Shown: in pieces, positions 24,001 through 34,944 of the stretch
Position numbering within the stretch: position 1 is the first letter of the stretch
How the letters are laid out: each line of letters starts with the position of its first letter
Origin: Tigriopus japonicus
Lineage: Eukaryota > Arthropoda > Copepoda > Harpacticoida > Harpacticidae
Length of the DNA: 64,000 bases
Reading direction: 5' to 3'
Assembly (NCBI GenBank): GCA_010645155.1
Contig: CM021317.1
Location: forward strand, 4,877,101-4,941,100
The notes under the pieces: model-generated
Told to the model about the DNA's origin: nothing
Seen by the model: only the letters and a program-made list of their open reading frames with translations
Database searches by the model: none
Made by a program: the position numbers and the translations under genes

Positions 24001-27000
24001 GACAGTTGTTCGTCAAAGGACCGCTAGTGTCCACCACATACTCGAACTTGGTAAATAGTATAAGGTGGTCCCATTCAAGGATGATTCAACGAAGGATATA
24101 TTACAGAATACCACTTAAGGCCGAGTTACTACAATGAAAATTCAACGGAACATTTACTGCTTTGAAATAACCTCTCATTTTAGTACAATGCCAGGCCTTA
24201 AGCTGTATTTCTGTAATTCGTCCTGAGAAATTAAGATGTCCTTGTCCCATTCTAAACAAATCCATTCATACCTGTTAAAGTGTGCTCTGGTATCTTCTCG
24301 TCGCATTCCCAATAACGATGGGCAGAGTGGGCGTACAATGCTGCTGGTGTCCCATGGGTGAGGCGATGGTTGGTCACAACCCCTTCAAACAAACCATTTG
24401 AATTGATTAATTGAGCAATGCAATCCTGAAAAGTACCTTGCTTGCCTACCAGTTTTCATGTCTGCTTGTTGAGCCCAAGTCAGAATACTGTCCACCTTCC
24501 TCGCCTCTAATTGGGATTGAGGATTTCCCGATTCGATGGAATTGTCAAAGCCTAAGGTCTTGAAATTCGTTTTCACCCCAGTGAAAATGGCACTCGCAGT
24601 CGCTGCACTGTCAGGGACTTGTTGATCGAGATTGTAGGTCTGAAAGGTTAACTCGTTGGGTTATTTGTATTTCTCAGTTCCAGACAAGAGACAGCTGATC
24701 TGTGGTTGATTGGTGGATCTCAAAACCTAAAACCTAAATGGAAAACTTAAAATGGACCCAAAACCCTAACATGTTCTCAACATCAAAAATGATAAAAGAT
24801 TTGCATTTTCACTGAAAAAATATTTAGATAACCCCGAAAGCTCAAGACTGTAACATGCTTCAAAACATGGCAAAAGTAATAATGATAACTAGGGCCCGGA
24901 AAAATATTTGAAAAAGTGACAAAATATCTAATATATATTTTTTCCAAAAACCCAAAATATTTGGAAAAAAGCCGGATATTTAAGAAATATTCTTTTTGAC
25001 TAGGCCATTTTTGGAATTTTTGTCTGAATGCACCGATTTTCCAAATTTGTTCCTGGTGAAATTGATGGATTTGGCCGTTTTGGGGGCAAAATTGACATGT
25101 AATTGATTTAAAGAATACAATTTTCAATTTGCCTCAAGAGATGGCGCAGTTTTTTGTAAATGACAGTAGTTTTGATTGTGAATGTGTAATCTTAGTACAA
25201 ATGCTATTTTGTAGAGATTTTGTATTTTAAATTCATTTGGGAAAGGCTCTATTGAGCATTGGTCATTCATTTCTTTCCCTCAATTTTGCCCGAAATATTT
25301 TCATCCACTAGAATGTTCGAGAAAATATCTATTTTTTCCTTGAAACAGCCAAAATATTTAAAAGATCGAGGAAAAGCGGGGAAATATTCTTAAAATATTT
25401 TATATTTTAGAAAATTTATTTCCGGGCCCTAATGATTACTGCTGTTGTACTAGCTTGTCATTTCGAAATCGTTTCCGCTTGACAATTTGAAAAGTCAATA
25501 AATCTTGAAAACAGTTTGAGTTTGAAGACAATGAAAAATAAGATGATAGCTTGAAAGATGAAGCCAACTAAAACGACGCGAAACCCACAATACAACGACG
25601 TCTTAGTTCTTTATAAACATTTCTTCCAACTTACTGTAATAGAAAATTTTGACCGTAAAAGAAACGTTCGGCCTTCATTGCCGCAGTTTTATTTCGTCTT
25701 CATGAAAAAGAATTTGCTTCTCGGAATTCGTGGGACAAAATTTCGAGGCATCGACGGAACCTCTTAAAAATATGTCTTATCTAAACAAACAGAAGAAAAA
25801 TTTTACAAATTATCTAAAAAACAACTATTTTCTAGAACACAGTGTAACCTTGCAAAATCCTGAATAACAGTTTTTTAAACCTTCAAATTGTTTCACATGG
25901 TAACGATAATCATTTTATTAACAATTAGAGTGCCAGAACAGGTGTTTGCCGCAAACTCCGGCTAGCAAAACCAGTGTTCTTTACATTCGGGCTCACACTC
26001 AAAATCCACTTTGGGTGTGGTTAGCGTCTAAAAACTTCATACTGAGAAATGTCAAGGGAAAAAACTAACCTTGAAATGAAGCCTTTTGCGGGTACAGGGT
26101 CGGCGGATTAAGTGAACATTGGCACTTAAGAATAATAATAAAAAAATTGGAGAATTTTTGCCTAACGGAGAGAAGGACAGATATGAAGGTTAGATATGCT
26201 CTATTTAGTTTCCCACCAAGTTTCTCTCCTTGACTAAATAAGAAAATAGATAGGCTTCAAGTAGGCCTGAAACTGACACAGCTTATTTACTGTAATCGAC
26301 AAAGTCTTCATTTGATCCGTCGACCCTGCATTTTGCCATTGCTCTCGCCTAATGAGAATGGCGTGACATTGCAAAAATTGTTCACTTTGAATGCAGCTGC
26401 TTGCAAACAAGAGGGCAATCGGAAGCATTTAGCCAAATTAACCCCTCAAGGCGCACGTAACATCAAATGAAGTCAACGCTAGATACAAATATTATTTTTT
26501 GTTTTTTTAATATTTCTCTTGAGTACTTTCGTCGCTAACCAAAATGTACATAAATTGTTAAAAGCCTCTTGAAATAAAGATAACTCAACAAAAAGTAGAA
26601 GGCCAAACAAATAAACTTTTTTCATCAGCCGCCAGTTCATTCAAAAAAATTGCTAAGCGTCAGTGAAAAGATGTTTTTAATACTTCTGTAAGTGTTGCAA
26701 GAAATGATCTTTCGTTTTAAGACATCAAAATCCAGTAAATGCAATTGCCTCGCCCCTAAAATCCTGAAAAAAACCTTAATGATCTTACTTGTTGTCAGAC
26801 CTTTTTGGTTCTTATTGAAATCAATAACTAACAGTAGTAATTAATGATTGTCACTTTTCCACACGAACAAAAAAATGGCAAATCTGCCATGCTGGAATTG
26901 ATAAATAAACACGGGTCAATACAATTCAATTACAATTTGGAAGCAATTGCAACTAAGCTGACTATCTTAAAAAAAGTATTGAATAATCCATTTATACTAC

Positions 27001-27793
27001 TAATAATATAGATCGCAATGTTTATTGCGAGAATCATTGTCTCATTGGATATTTATGTACATAAGCACAATTAATATGTATTGGAGTCATAAGAGCCCGA
27101 TCTGGGTTCAGGAGGCGCCGTTCGAGGCGAAATATCCACTAGACCTGGGATCGAACCCATGATCCCGAGCACAGCTCCGTCGTGCGTTAGTCAACTGCGC
27201 GCTACAACGTTCTCCCCTATCTATCATCATATCTAATAATAATCATAATTCTCAAGCCCGTCAGTCTTGCTTGCTTCCTCACCTTAATCAGACTCAGTGA
27301 TGGGAACTGCTCCCACAGGAGTTGCGTTTCTTCGCCACTGAGGCCGTACTCTCTCTGGCCTTTCAAAATGCGGGCAGCCGTGACCGTGCTCAAGCTCATT
27401 CCATCACCGACGAAAATCACAATGTTCTTCGGCCTTCGAAACTCTCTTTGACCTAAACTGTAGGCCCAAGCTTCGGCCTTGGCCAACTCCACTTTGCCGT
27501 GGTCGTACCAGAAATCCGCATCTATTTATCAAATAACATTTGTGTGGCTTATCCGCTTAACTGCTTGACCACTTTCCCCATACTCCAGTCAATCCGTGTT
27601 TAGGATGTCAATCGACTTGACGCCAGTTTAGTTTGTTCTTGGGGACAAGCAGTCAAGCAGTGAAGCGGCAATTAATTCCAATTTTAAAAAAGTGTTTGTA
27701 TTTCCTACCTTCGTTATTGGGAACAGGGAAGATGATTGGAGCAACATTGTGAAGCAAGACAAAAAGCAAGGAAAATGGTAGATATCGTTTCAT
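21012..27793 (-). CDS. Alkaline phosphatase, secreted or membrane-anchored
   Basis: Nine exons in transcript order: 27793-27709, 27521-27283, 24639-24450, 24382-24272, 23668-23408, 22974-22865, 22625-22403, 21538-21320, 21253-21012, for 559 aa with phases all consistent. A signal peptide (MKRYLPFSLLFVLLHNVAP) is followed by FWYDHG and IVIFVGDGMSLSTVTAARIL (metal-binding Asp). The nucleophile block is VPDSAATASA, then GVVTNHRLTHGTPAALYAHS, then MVENGQIDRAHHDG and VTADHGH, and VHSGHDVGLWATG supplies the last metal-ligand His. All residues expected for two Zn and one Mg are present. The C-terminus has a hydrophobic stretch (LLTTFGQFVLLVL) before a short basic tail, so GPI attachment is possible but not typical. 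It hydrolyses phosphomonoesters at the cell surface. The 2.6-kb intron after exon 2 carries mobile elements. Confidence 0.95.
23035..23175 (+). mobile_element. LINE 3'-tail fragment in an alkaline phosphatase intron
   Basis: This stretch (AGATCTGCCAACAATAACTC...AAGGAATTCTATTTCTTGTTC) matches the 3' end and tail of the LINE family at 37084-37990. It covers only the last codons and the 3' UTR, as expected for an extreme 5'-truncated insertion. It runs antisense to the host gene. Confidence 0.75.
23835..24035 (+). repeat. Dispersed repeat, copy 1
   Basis: Shares sequence in the same order with 34205-34440: CGCAACCTTTGAG, then TGTCC, TTGAGAAGTT, CAAACTTTTGTG, and GTTCGTCAAAGGACC. Similarity is clear but diverged. 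It has no coding content. In the second copy it lies downstream of a tRNA-like block, so both may be bodies of one SINE family. Confidence 0.6.
24891..25430. mobile_element. Short terminal-inverted-repeat (MITE-like) element, copy 2
   Basis: 540 bp, starting AGGGCCCGGAAAAATATTT and ending AAATTTATTTCCGGGCCCT, which are inverted repeats of each other. It is homologous throughout to 1499-2044. The flanks AATGATAACT (left) and AATGATTACT (right) agree at 9 of 10 positions directly at the ends, a good target-site duplication candidate. Non-autonomous; family undetermined. Confidence 0.85.
27090..27216 (-). mobile_element. tRNA-derived SINE or tRNA pseudogene
   Basis: Read on the - strand, an A-box-like block (TAGCGCGCAGTTGACTAACG) is followed about 35 nt later by a perfect B-box (GGTTCGATCCC) and then unrelated sequence. 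This is the RNA polymerase III promoter layout of a tRNA head joined to a SINE body. The element lies in the same orientation as the alkaline phosphatase gene, in its large intron. Confidence 0.65.
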
Positions 27794-30786
27794 GTTTGAA
27801 AGTCACATCACTCGTCAATTGGAGAAATTGTCACGTTGTTTCAACTCTTGAAATTTGAAACTCGTCTGTCAGAGTGGCAAAATCAACTTTTTGGGTGCGC
27901 GTTGTTGAGGAAGAAGGTTCATGCGTGGGAATGCTTTGTTCGAGAGTGCGAGTAAAAACATTCTCGGAATAAGATCGATTGAAATTACTGCCAATTTGGC
28001 GAGGAGCAAGTTTGACCATCTCACTAAGTTGGACATCAACATATTTTGTTGCAGAAGTAGAAAAAAATGCTTCACTATTTCTTTTTCTTTCGGGGATCTA
28101 GTTAATAGTGATTAGGGATAAGAAAAAGTTAGAGTTTTTTGTCCCAATGCTGCAAAGGTTACAATATTTTTGGTTTAAAGTTGCACCCAGTTCGACGTAA
28201 GTTGCGCAAAAGTTACCAATTTCTGGCCAACAAATGTCATTTTTTGACATGAAAATGTCAAATTTGACCGTGTATGTGTCTTAATTCTGAGCAAAAGTTT
28301 GTATTCTTAAGCTTGTCTTTTCTGTGACTTTTGTCTTCCTTAAGAAAACAGTTTTGCTCTGCACAAATTAGTCTAGAATTTCATTATTCGAACAATTTCT
28401 CGCGGACAAAAAAAACAAAAGTTACTGTTTGTTCCGAAAAAATAAAAATAAACTTTAAATAAAACGGCCAAAGGTTGCAAGCTGCATTTTGCAACTTTGT
28501 CGGAGCCTTGATAATAATACCTGAGTTTTTATAGATTTTATAGTTGGCAATATCAAAATCGCTCTAACGCTTTGCTGTTAAAAACACCATGAAGTGCATT
28601 GCGAATATGTAATGTGTGGTAACAATCTAAGTATGCTCGAGAAAAGAGTCTTAAGACAGAAGCACTGTTGGATAAACTCAACATATGCAATTCATTCTAT
28701 TAGACTTAGAGCATGTTCATTGCTTTTCACTCTCTCCATACTTCATTTCGCCCGCCATAACTCAAGTATTGGCACAAATACAAAATGTCCCAAATTTAGT
28801 GTTCATGATCTTTACTTTGTTGGTAACAAAATTCAATAGCATCTCAAATTTGAAGTAGTTGCATAAGCCCTATTCGTTTTGGGGTTACATCTGTTTTCTC
28901 TTTTGACGGCTGCGTATTGTGTGACTTTTTGTACGGAATGACTTGCCGGATCATTAAAGCGAAGTATTTTCGAGTTTAACAAGGAGAGTGCAGGCAAAGC
29001 CGAATGAGGCTCCTTTCAAACAATAAATTACCGTGTAAGTGACTAAACTTTCCGCAAAAATGCGGCGAATTGGGACTAAACGTTCTCTCTCCACTCGAAA
29101 GTGTGCATGTAGGGAATCATGACTGTAGTCTAAAACTGATGATTAGTAGTCGGGAGATTTTGACAAAAACATCAGCTTCATGGCAGGAATTATTAGTGAT
29201 GTCATCATTTTTGGCGGGAAAAAAGTTCGGAAGACATGTGTTTCTGATGAGCGTGAAAGGTGGCTAAAACGAAGATTTAGGCCTGGTAATTGAAACAATT
29301 CCGTTCCCATCTGTACAACTTGAGGTTGGAATAGCAATTGTTGACATTTTTTTTGCAAAAAAGATATGTTTTGCTGCTTTTATCGAAAATTTCGCTACAC
29401 AAACTGAGAGGGTTCTTCCGAACTTTTGAATCAGGAATGCTCGATTTTGAATAACAAGATGGCCAGAGGAGATCGGTTCCTGGGCCAACTCAACCTAAAA
29501 ACAAATAACTTGTTTAGTTGAAGGCTTCCAATTTCTCCAGTTGTTATTAAATTACTTCGCAATAATCCTCAACATACATTAACCATGCCATTCCTCTTAA
29601 ATGCAACATTTTTCGAAAATCTGACCCTGGAAAACTGCGACATTTTTTGGCAAGCCAAGACTGCTAACGGCAGCAGGTCTAAAATATGATACGGTAATCG
29701 CTCCCAATCACTTGCTTTCAAAGTTTGATAAATAGGGTCTATATTGGGCGGAAATGTGTTCTAGTGGATAGGGCACCTTCCAACAATGAGAGAGGTCGTT
29801 GGTTCAAAACTCCTCCCTGACTACTCTCAGAATGATAATCCCTTTTTCCCGGACCACAGAGGGTGGACCACAACGCAATGAAGATAGAGCCCAGCCTAAC
29901 GGAATAAACTGACGAAGATTGAATTGCTATCTGCGAACAATGATGGAATAAGGTGGACACAGCGTCTCGAATGGCGGCCCACACTAAAGTCTTTCTCCTA
30001 TCTAACTTCAGATTTGCACAAAAAAATGATTGTCAAATCAGTGTACGGAAATAATAATTGTCCAATGATACAATAATCTATCGCAACAAGCATTATTATT
30101 AGAAATTTGAAGTATGAAATGCAATTAGAAAATTGAGTACAATCTAAGAAATGTTAATGTTCCAAAATGAAGGATGTCACTAAAAGCTTCTGCTACGACT
30201 CTATATTTATTGAATTGCTTCTCGAAAAATCTGTTTTGATATTTAAAGATGGTAGCCCTGATAACCATGCATCAAATCTTAATGATGGAATGAGTATTGA
30301 AGGTGAAAACATAAAAAAATGTGACAAGTTCCTTAGCAAAGCTAAAAAACTATTTTTTCAAGTGACTTTACTCTCGCGCGGTGTAAACTAATTCCACACA
30401 ATAAAAGTGACATGGTTTTCTAGGGCACGGAAGGGTCTAAATTCAGCTGCTGATTTTCACATTCAAATTGACTTACCGAATAACAAAAACAATTACTTTT
30501 TAAACCTTTTAAAGACAGCTGCCACCAGAAACCGAATGGCCGCAATTGAAATGTTCTATTTTTTTCTAGTTAGTTAAAGTTCTCGCAAAGTTTTCACGTT
30601 TCATCAAAACAATCTTTTAATATGTTATCACATAAACAAGCAGAGACCTTGCAACATTACTTTATATTTGATTTAAAAAACGACCAATAGACATAAATGT
30701 AAACAAAATAAATCATAATCCTTTCGGTTTCCGTGTCTTGGCATTTGAAGATGGTCCTGTTCCGTGTTCAGTCCTCAATATAAGAC
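27794..30786. other. Intergenic region, mostly featureless
   Basis: Between the alkaline phosphatase start and the first galaxin-like gene. It contains a tRNA-derived SINE at 29753-29900. A 62-codon frame on the - strand at 28019-27831, just upstream of the phosphatase ATG and out of frame with it, could be an upstream ORF but has no other support. No other gene is supported. Confidence 0.5.
29753..29900 (+). mobile_element. tRNA-derived SINE
   Basis: An A-box (TAGTGGATAGGGC at 29762-29774) and a B-box (GGTTCAAAACTCC at 29801-29813) are spaced as in a tRNA, followed by a non-tRNA body. The head resembles tRNAs with TAGTGGATAAGGC-type D arms. The sequence differs from the tRNA-like heads near 27150 and 34060, so several SINE lineages are present. 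Confidence 0.65.
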
Positions 30787-32391
30787 CTATGTCGATTGTT
30801 GTGGTGGTAGTGGAACACCCCGACAACGTGGGTTGTTGGAATTTATATCGAATACTCTATTTCTACAACATCTTTGCAATGTCTTGTCAAATAGAAAAGG
30901 TCCACAACAATCTGCATTTTCACTTGGTAAATTACTTGGCAAGGGCAATGTTCGTCCACTGCAACAAAATTCATTTTCTGGATCAAAAACCCGTGGGAAG
31001 TAGCGCGTAAATCCGTTGGTCACGGTTGTACAACAAGTTAACGCATCCGGATCTAGGCCAGACGGAACAGAAACCAGAAAATCTCCACAGCACTTGAACT
31101 GGGACAAGGGATAGATGATATTTGTACGAGTACAGCATCCAAAGTCCGTTCCATTCAAAACGTTTGTACCACAACACACTTGATCTTCCTCCAATAAGTT
31201 ACCATTGCAGCAAGTCTGATTAACTGAACCCACTTCCACACCACAACATTGATTCTCCGTTGTGTTGAAGATAGTTGTTCCGCCACAACAATCCTGTGAT
31301 GCTGTGGAGAAGGATTCTGATCCACAACATGCTAAAGGTTCCGAGGATGGGAAAGGTCTGCCATCGCAACAAACTCCTTGGTCTAAAATTTCCGGACTGC
31401 AACACTCCACTTCGGACGGTAGAGAGTCGCCCATGACTTCGAATGATTCGCCCCCACAGCATTTGGTTGAGTTTCCATCAATCACGTTTGCTCCACAACA
31501 TTCCGCTGTCATATTTGAAATGCCTCCAAACTCGGCAAGGGCGTCATTACAACAAAGACCCTCGCTCAAAGAAATTACGCCATCTCCGCAACATTGGACA
31601 TTATCCGGACTTGAGCCGTCAGGAATGTCTTGTGGCACACCAAAACAGCATATTTGGGTTTGGTTGTTGAAGACTGATGTTCCACAGCATTCTGCTGATT
31701 CTGTATCGACACCCCCCAAGCCAGCCGGCTCGCCCGAGCAACATATTTGGTTCTCCGGATTTAAAGTGGTATTTCCGCAACATTCGGTGTCACTCGGATT
31801 TGCCAAGGGGGTTGCTAGTCCATTGCAACATAATTCACTTGCAAAATCAAAGAGCCCAAATGTTCCATCATCTTGTTCGCAACAACTTGTTTGTAAGCTG
31901 TTGTTGGTCATAGGCGTGATGGTATTGCGACAGCAAACGCTCGTATTTGTCAAAATGGTTGCTCCTCCGCAACACTCTTCGCCATCTCCAATTGGGGTTC
32001 CATTGCAGCAACCTTGACTACTGTCAATTGCAAGATTGCCACAGCAGTTTGAACCAAAAGTAGCGTTGGGATTCAAAGTTCCATTGCAACAAACTCCTTC
32101 ACTCTGAGGATCAAAGAGTTCGTTTCCGCAGCACTCTTTGAACATTGGGTTCGGTTGGACCATACCTCCGCAACAAACAAGATCCTCGTCACCTTGGAAA
32201 CTAGAGAAAACTGCTCCTTCACAACAAAACTCAGTGAAGCTGTCAAATGGCGTGAATGGTGGCTGTCCACCAAAGTTCATGCAACATGATTGGGTTCCAG
32301 TGTCGATTAAAGATGTTCCACATGGAACTTGAGATCCGTCCGCTCTTAAGAACAGATTGAAAAGGCTTAGAAAAGCAACTGAGAGCAACAT
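30787..32391 (-). CDS. Galaxin-like secreted dicysteine-repeat protein, copy 1
   Basis: An uninterrupted 534-aa frame from ATG (32391) to TAG (30787-30789), with no intron. A signal peptide (MLLSVAFLSLFNLFLRADGS) is followed by about 32 Cys-Cys pairs spaced roughly every 12-20 residues, many as VCCNGT, ECCGGA or DCCGPF. Tandem dicysteine repeats with small polar residues between them are the hallmark of galaxin, first described from the organic matrix of coral skeleton. Several N-x-S/T sequons suggest glycosylation. A single cysteine at each end (VPCGTS, PRCRGV) brackets the array. It is paralogous to the gene at 45844-47301 and shares its promoter layout. The function in this animal is unknown; an extracellular, disulfide-linked matrix, cuticle or adhesive role is inference. 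Confidence 0.9.
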   Translation of the reverse strand: MLLSVAFLSLFNLFLRADGSQVPCGTSLIDTGTQSCCMNFGGQPPFTPFDSFTEFCCEGAVFSSFQGDEDLVCCGGMVQPNPMFKECCGNELFDPQSEGVCCNGTLNPNATFGSNCCGNLAIDSSQGCCNGTPIGDGEECCGGATILTNTSVCCRNTITPMTNNSLQTSCCEQDDGTFGLFDFASELCCNGLATPLANPSDTECCGNTTLNPENQICCSGEPAGLGGVDTESAECCGTSVFNNQTQICCFGVPQDIPDGSSPDNVQCCGDGVISLSEGLCCNDALAEFGGISNMTAECCGANVIDGNSTKCCGGESFEVMGDSLPSEVECCSPEILDQGVCCDGRPFPSSEPLACCGSESFSTASQDCCGGTTIFNTTENQCCGVEVGSVNQTCCNGNLLEEDQVCCGTNVLNGTDFGCCTRTNIIYPLSQFKCCGDFLVSVPSGLDPDALTCCTTVTNGFTRYFPRVFDPENEFCCSGRTLPLPSNLPSENADCCGPFLFDKTLQRCCRNRVFDINSNNPRCRGVPLPPQQST

Positions 32392-32444
32392 TACCTTGTT
32401 TGAGCCTCAAACGAATGATGATAGTTGGGACAAGGTTTTGTTCG

Positions 32445-32452
32445 TTTTTATA
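32445..32452 (-). promoter_or_regulatory. TATA box of galaxin-like gene 1
   Basis: TATAAAAA on the - strand, 54-61 bp before the ATG. The surrounding words AATGGTGTCA upstream and GGGACAAGGTTTTG downstream are shared with the promoter of the second galaxin-like gene. Confidence 0.7.
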
Positions 32453-33495
32453 CATTCTAAATGGTGTCAAATTAGAGTAAAGCGCATAACTTTGATGATC
32501 GTTATTGACACGGGGCATTAGCTGATTGACGAGCCTCTATTCCACGAAATGCATCCCAACAGATCAATGGAGACAAATTTATGTTCCAGATTTTTTTTTT
32601 TTACATAATTTGCAACTGTGATTGAGAGAAACTCGGCGGAGCAAGCGAAATCCTTTCAAGTGCAAAACCAAAGAATATCAGTTTGGAATTTAAAACTAAT
32701 TTCAATCAGGGATGTAAAAATGGGATTCGACCTAACGACTTTTCATGAGAGTGGGTTATCCAATTTGCATCAAGTTTAAAGACATCAAATAGTTGTTATG
32801 GCAACAATGCAAATCTATCAAATTCCGAGGAATCCTACCAAACATCTCCATCTTCCTCCAATCATGGGCGTTTTTGGATATGGTCTCGTAAACTTTCAAC
32901 TTAATCTAAGCCATTGCATCGAAATTCCACTCCAAAGGACCTGGGATTTGGAGCGGGTGTACCACTAGTGGTACCATTAGTGGAAACTTCCTTGTGAAAC
33001 CACTCATGGATGTCATTGAAAGGAACAGAAACGAAGTCTCAACGACATGGGATCCACAATGTTCGAAATCTTAGCAAAACCACTCGACATGTGTACGTAC
33101 ATAAGATCGTGTAGAGGCCAATCTTCCTCCCGTTTGTGAACTTCATGGGCAACATCGTCAATTTGGGTGCAACACTAACAGTTGGAGAAGCTGTTTTATC
33201 GGTCCAACATCGCGTGGAGCTTGTGGCCAAAGATATCAGAGCCATGAAGAGGACCTAAACTTGTTTGGTACAACTGGCACACATCCACGATGAAGCCCTT
33301 AACCGAGCTATCATTTCGTCTGCACGGTCTTGGTATCACATAAACGAATTTCTGTTCTTGAGGTAGGACAAGGACTGCGCCATCTTCTTTCTCATCGGTT
33401 TCCGAATGGACTTGGGGCAGGTTTTTTTTATTACCGCTATGGCAGAGGGCAACAAGTTGGATGAACCAACTAAATGCTAAAAAAAGGCTAAATGT
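32453..33495. other. Intergenic region upstream of galaxin-like gene 1
   Basis: No gene supported. A small perfect palindrome CCACTAGTGG lies near 32960 within a GGTACCATTAGTGG duplication. Short frames at 33039-33540 (- strand) have no domain support. Confidence 0.5.
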
Positions 33496-33720
33496 CAGAA
33501 GAAACTTTTTCTCACAAAGAGTTGTCAGAGAGTGGAACAAGCTACCACAAGATATTCAAAAAGCCCCTTCACTAAAAAGATTTAAAAAAAAAGATTAGTC
33601 AAACAACATGTTCTGTGATGTTATGTGATACGTGTAATCATGTTTTCAAATTTCATAGCATATCCTGTTATACACCCACTGTCCTAAGGATAAATACTAT
33701 ACAGTACAATACAATATTAG
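33496..33720 (+). mobile_element. LINE 3'-end fragment
   Basis: One frame reads RNFFSQRVVREWNKLPQDIQ and ends KKKD-stop at about 33597. This is the typical C-terminal end of a non-LTR retrotransposon reverse-transcriptase ORF (FFSQRVV..WN.LP). A non-coding tail follows. Everything upstream is missing, so it is a 5'-truncated copy of a family different from the one at 37084. Confidence 0.75.
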
Positions 33721-34057
33721 GTCTGGAAGAACGACATAGTTTGACATGTTTACCGACTAGAATATGCACGTATTTATATGAAAGAAAATGACTAGAATGA
33801 GTGCATGAATAGAATGAGTGGGATCAGAGCACCATACACGCACCCTCTTGAAGCAATTACGGTACTGTACATGGAGTTATCCTAAGAATTGATCCAAGGA
33901 TGCCAAAGTGGCCACGCGTACTAGTGCGTTCTTAAAGATCCGAGCGTAAATGCTTGGCCAGGTGGTATAGGTTTGAATCCTGTTGGGAATAGGATTGAAG
34001 GTGTTGGGAAAAATCCTTTTAAGGAAGCCAGAATAGCCAATCGTACTCCTTTTATAA

Positions 34058-34440
34058 GGAGGAGACGTGGCGTCGTGGTTGGCGATGTTTCCTGTAGTGA
34101 GAGAGGTCCCAGGTTCGATTCTCCTCCCCAACCTTTCTCACGGAAACTTTTAGATGCTAATTCACACCCACAGGCGGGTAACCATTCTTTTACCGGACAT
34201 GAGATTTCCTATACTGTAGGGTCCCTTAAGCGGAACCAGTAAAAAAGAAATAACGTGCAACCTTTGAGCATTATTAAATAAGATTTCAGTTCTTATGTGT
34301 CCAATGAACATTGAGAAGTTCAAAAATAGGTCAAACTTTTGTGTCAGAGTGCAATATCGGGAGCTGTATTAGTAAGGTGACCTCTCAGTCTTATGTACTG
34401 TAACCTCCCAGTGAGCTGTTCGTTGAAGGACCTCGACTTT
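34058..34440 (+). mobile_element. tRNA-derived SINE with dispersed-repeat body (copy 2)
   Basis: The head (34058-34127) has complementary ends GGAGGAG / CTCCTCC like an acceptor stem, an A-box-like TGGCGTCGTGGTTGGCG and a B-box AGGTTCGATTCTCC. The following body, to about 34440, matches 23835-24035 at CGTGCAACCTTTGAGCA, TGAGAAGTT, CAAACTTTTGTG and GTTCGTTGAAGGACC. That makes a tRNA-derived SINE more likely than a free tRNA gene. Confidence 0.6.
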
Positions 34441-34444
34441 AGAC

Positions 34445-34691
34445 CAGGGGTCGCCAACCACTTTTGGGTCAAGGCCCACAATTTTTTTTAAATGTTGTCA
34501 GGGGCCCACCAACAGCGTTGGTAGGTTCAGGGGCCCACAAATTAACGATCAAAGAGCTTTGGGCCCACTAGTTCAGTACTATGAATGTCTCGCGGGCCCA
34601 GTATTTTGGGCTTTTCCCATTTATCCTGGGCCCACGCAAGACCACTCTTGGGCCCACATGTGGGCCGCGGCCCATCGGTTGCTGACCCCTG
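34445..34691. mobile_element. hAT-type MITE with 8-bp target-site duplication
   Basis: 247 bp with terminal inverted repeats CAGGGGTCGCCAACC and GGTTGCTGACCCCTG, the CAGGGG...CCCCTG ends typical of hAT transposons. The flanks CTTTAGAC (34437-34444) and CTTTTGAC (34692-34699) form an 8-bp duplication with one mismatch, the size made by hAT. The interior has repeated GGGCCCAC words and no ORF. Confidence 0.9.
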
Positions 34692-34944
34692 CTTTTGACG
34701 ATGTTATGGCTGGCTTCGTTGGCCGGGCGAGGCTCAACCCTCCAACCCTAGCACCAACAATCCAAAAAAATACATTACCTCATTATGAAGTTCATAGAGT
34801 GCGCTTTGGTGTGTAACCCACATATCCTTCCTTAAGTTTCCTTCACAGATCAATATATAGAGATCATGAACAAATTACTGTTGCCATGGTCTGCCTACTT
34901 AGCAGGAAGTGAAGAGTCTGGGGCTTGGTCTGTGACAGACCTGT

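Larger units (their letters stand above)
24640..27282. other. Large alkaline phosphatase intron carrying mobile elements
   Basis: A 2.6-kb intron containing the inverted-repeat element 24891-25430 and a tRNA-derived SINE near 27090-27216. The rest is AT-rich with no supported gene. Confidence 0.8.

Noticed and set aside
31262..32017. 251-codon frame opposite galaxin-like gene 1 (and a similar one at 46814-47236)
   Set aside because: They are antisense shadows of the dicysteine codons (CCA-CAA-CA patterns) with no signal peptide or domain; the - strand frames are clearly the genes.
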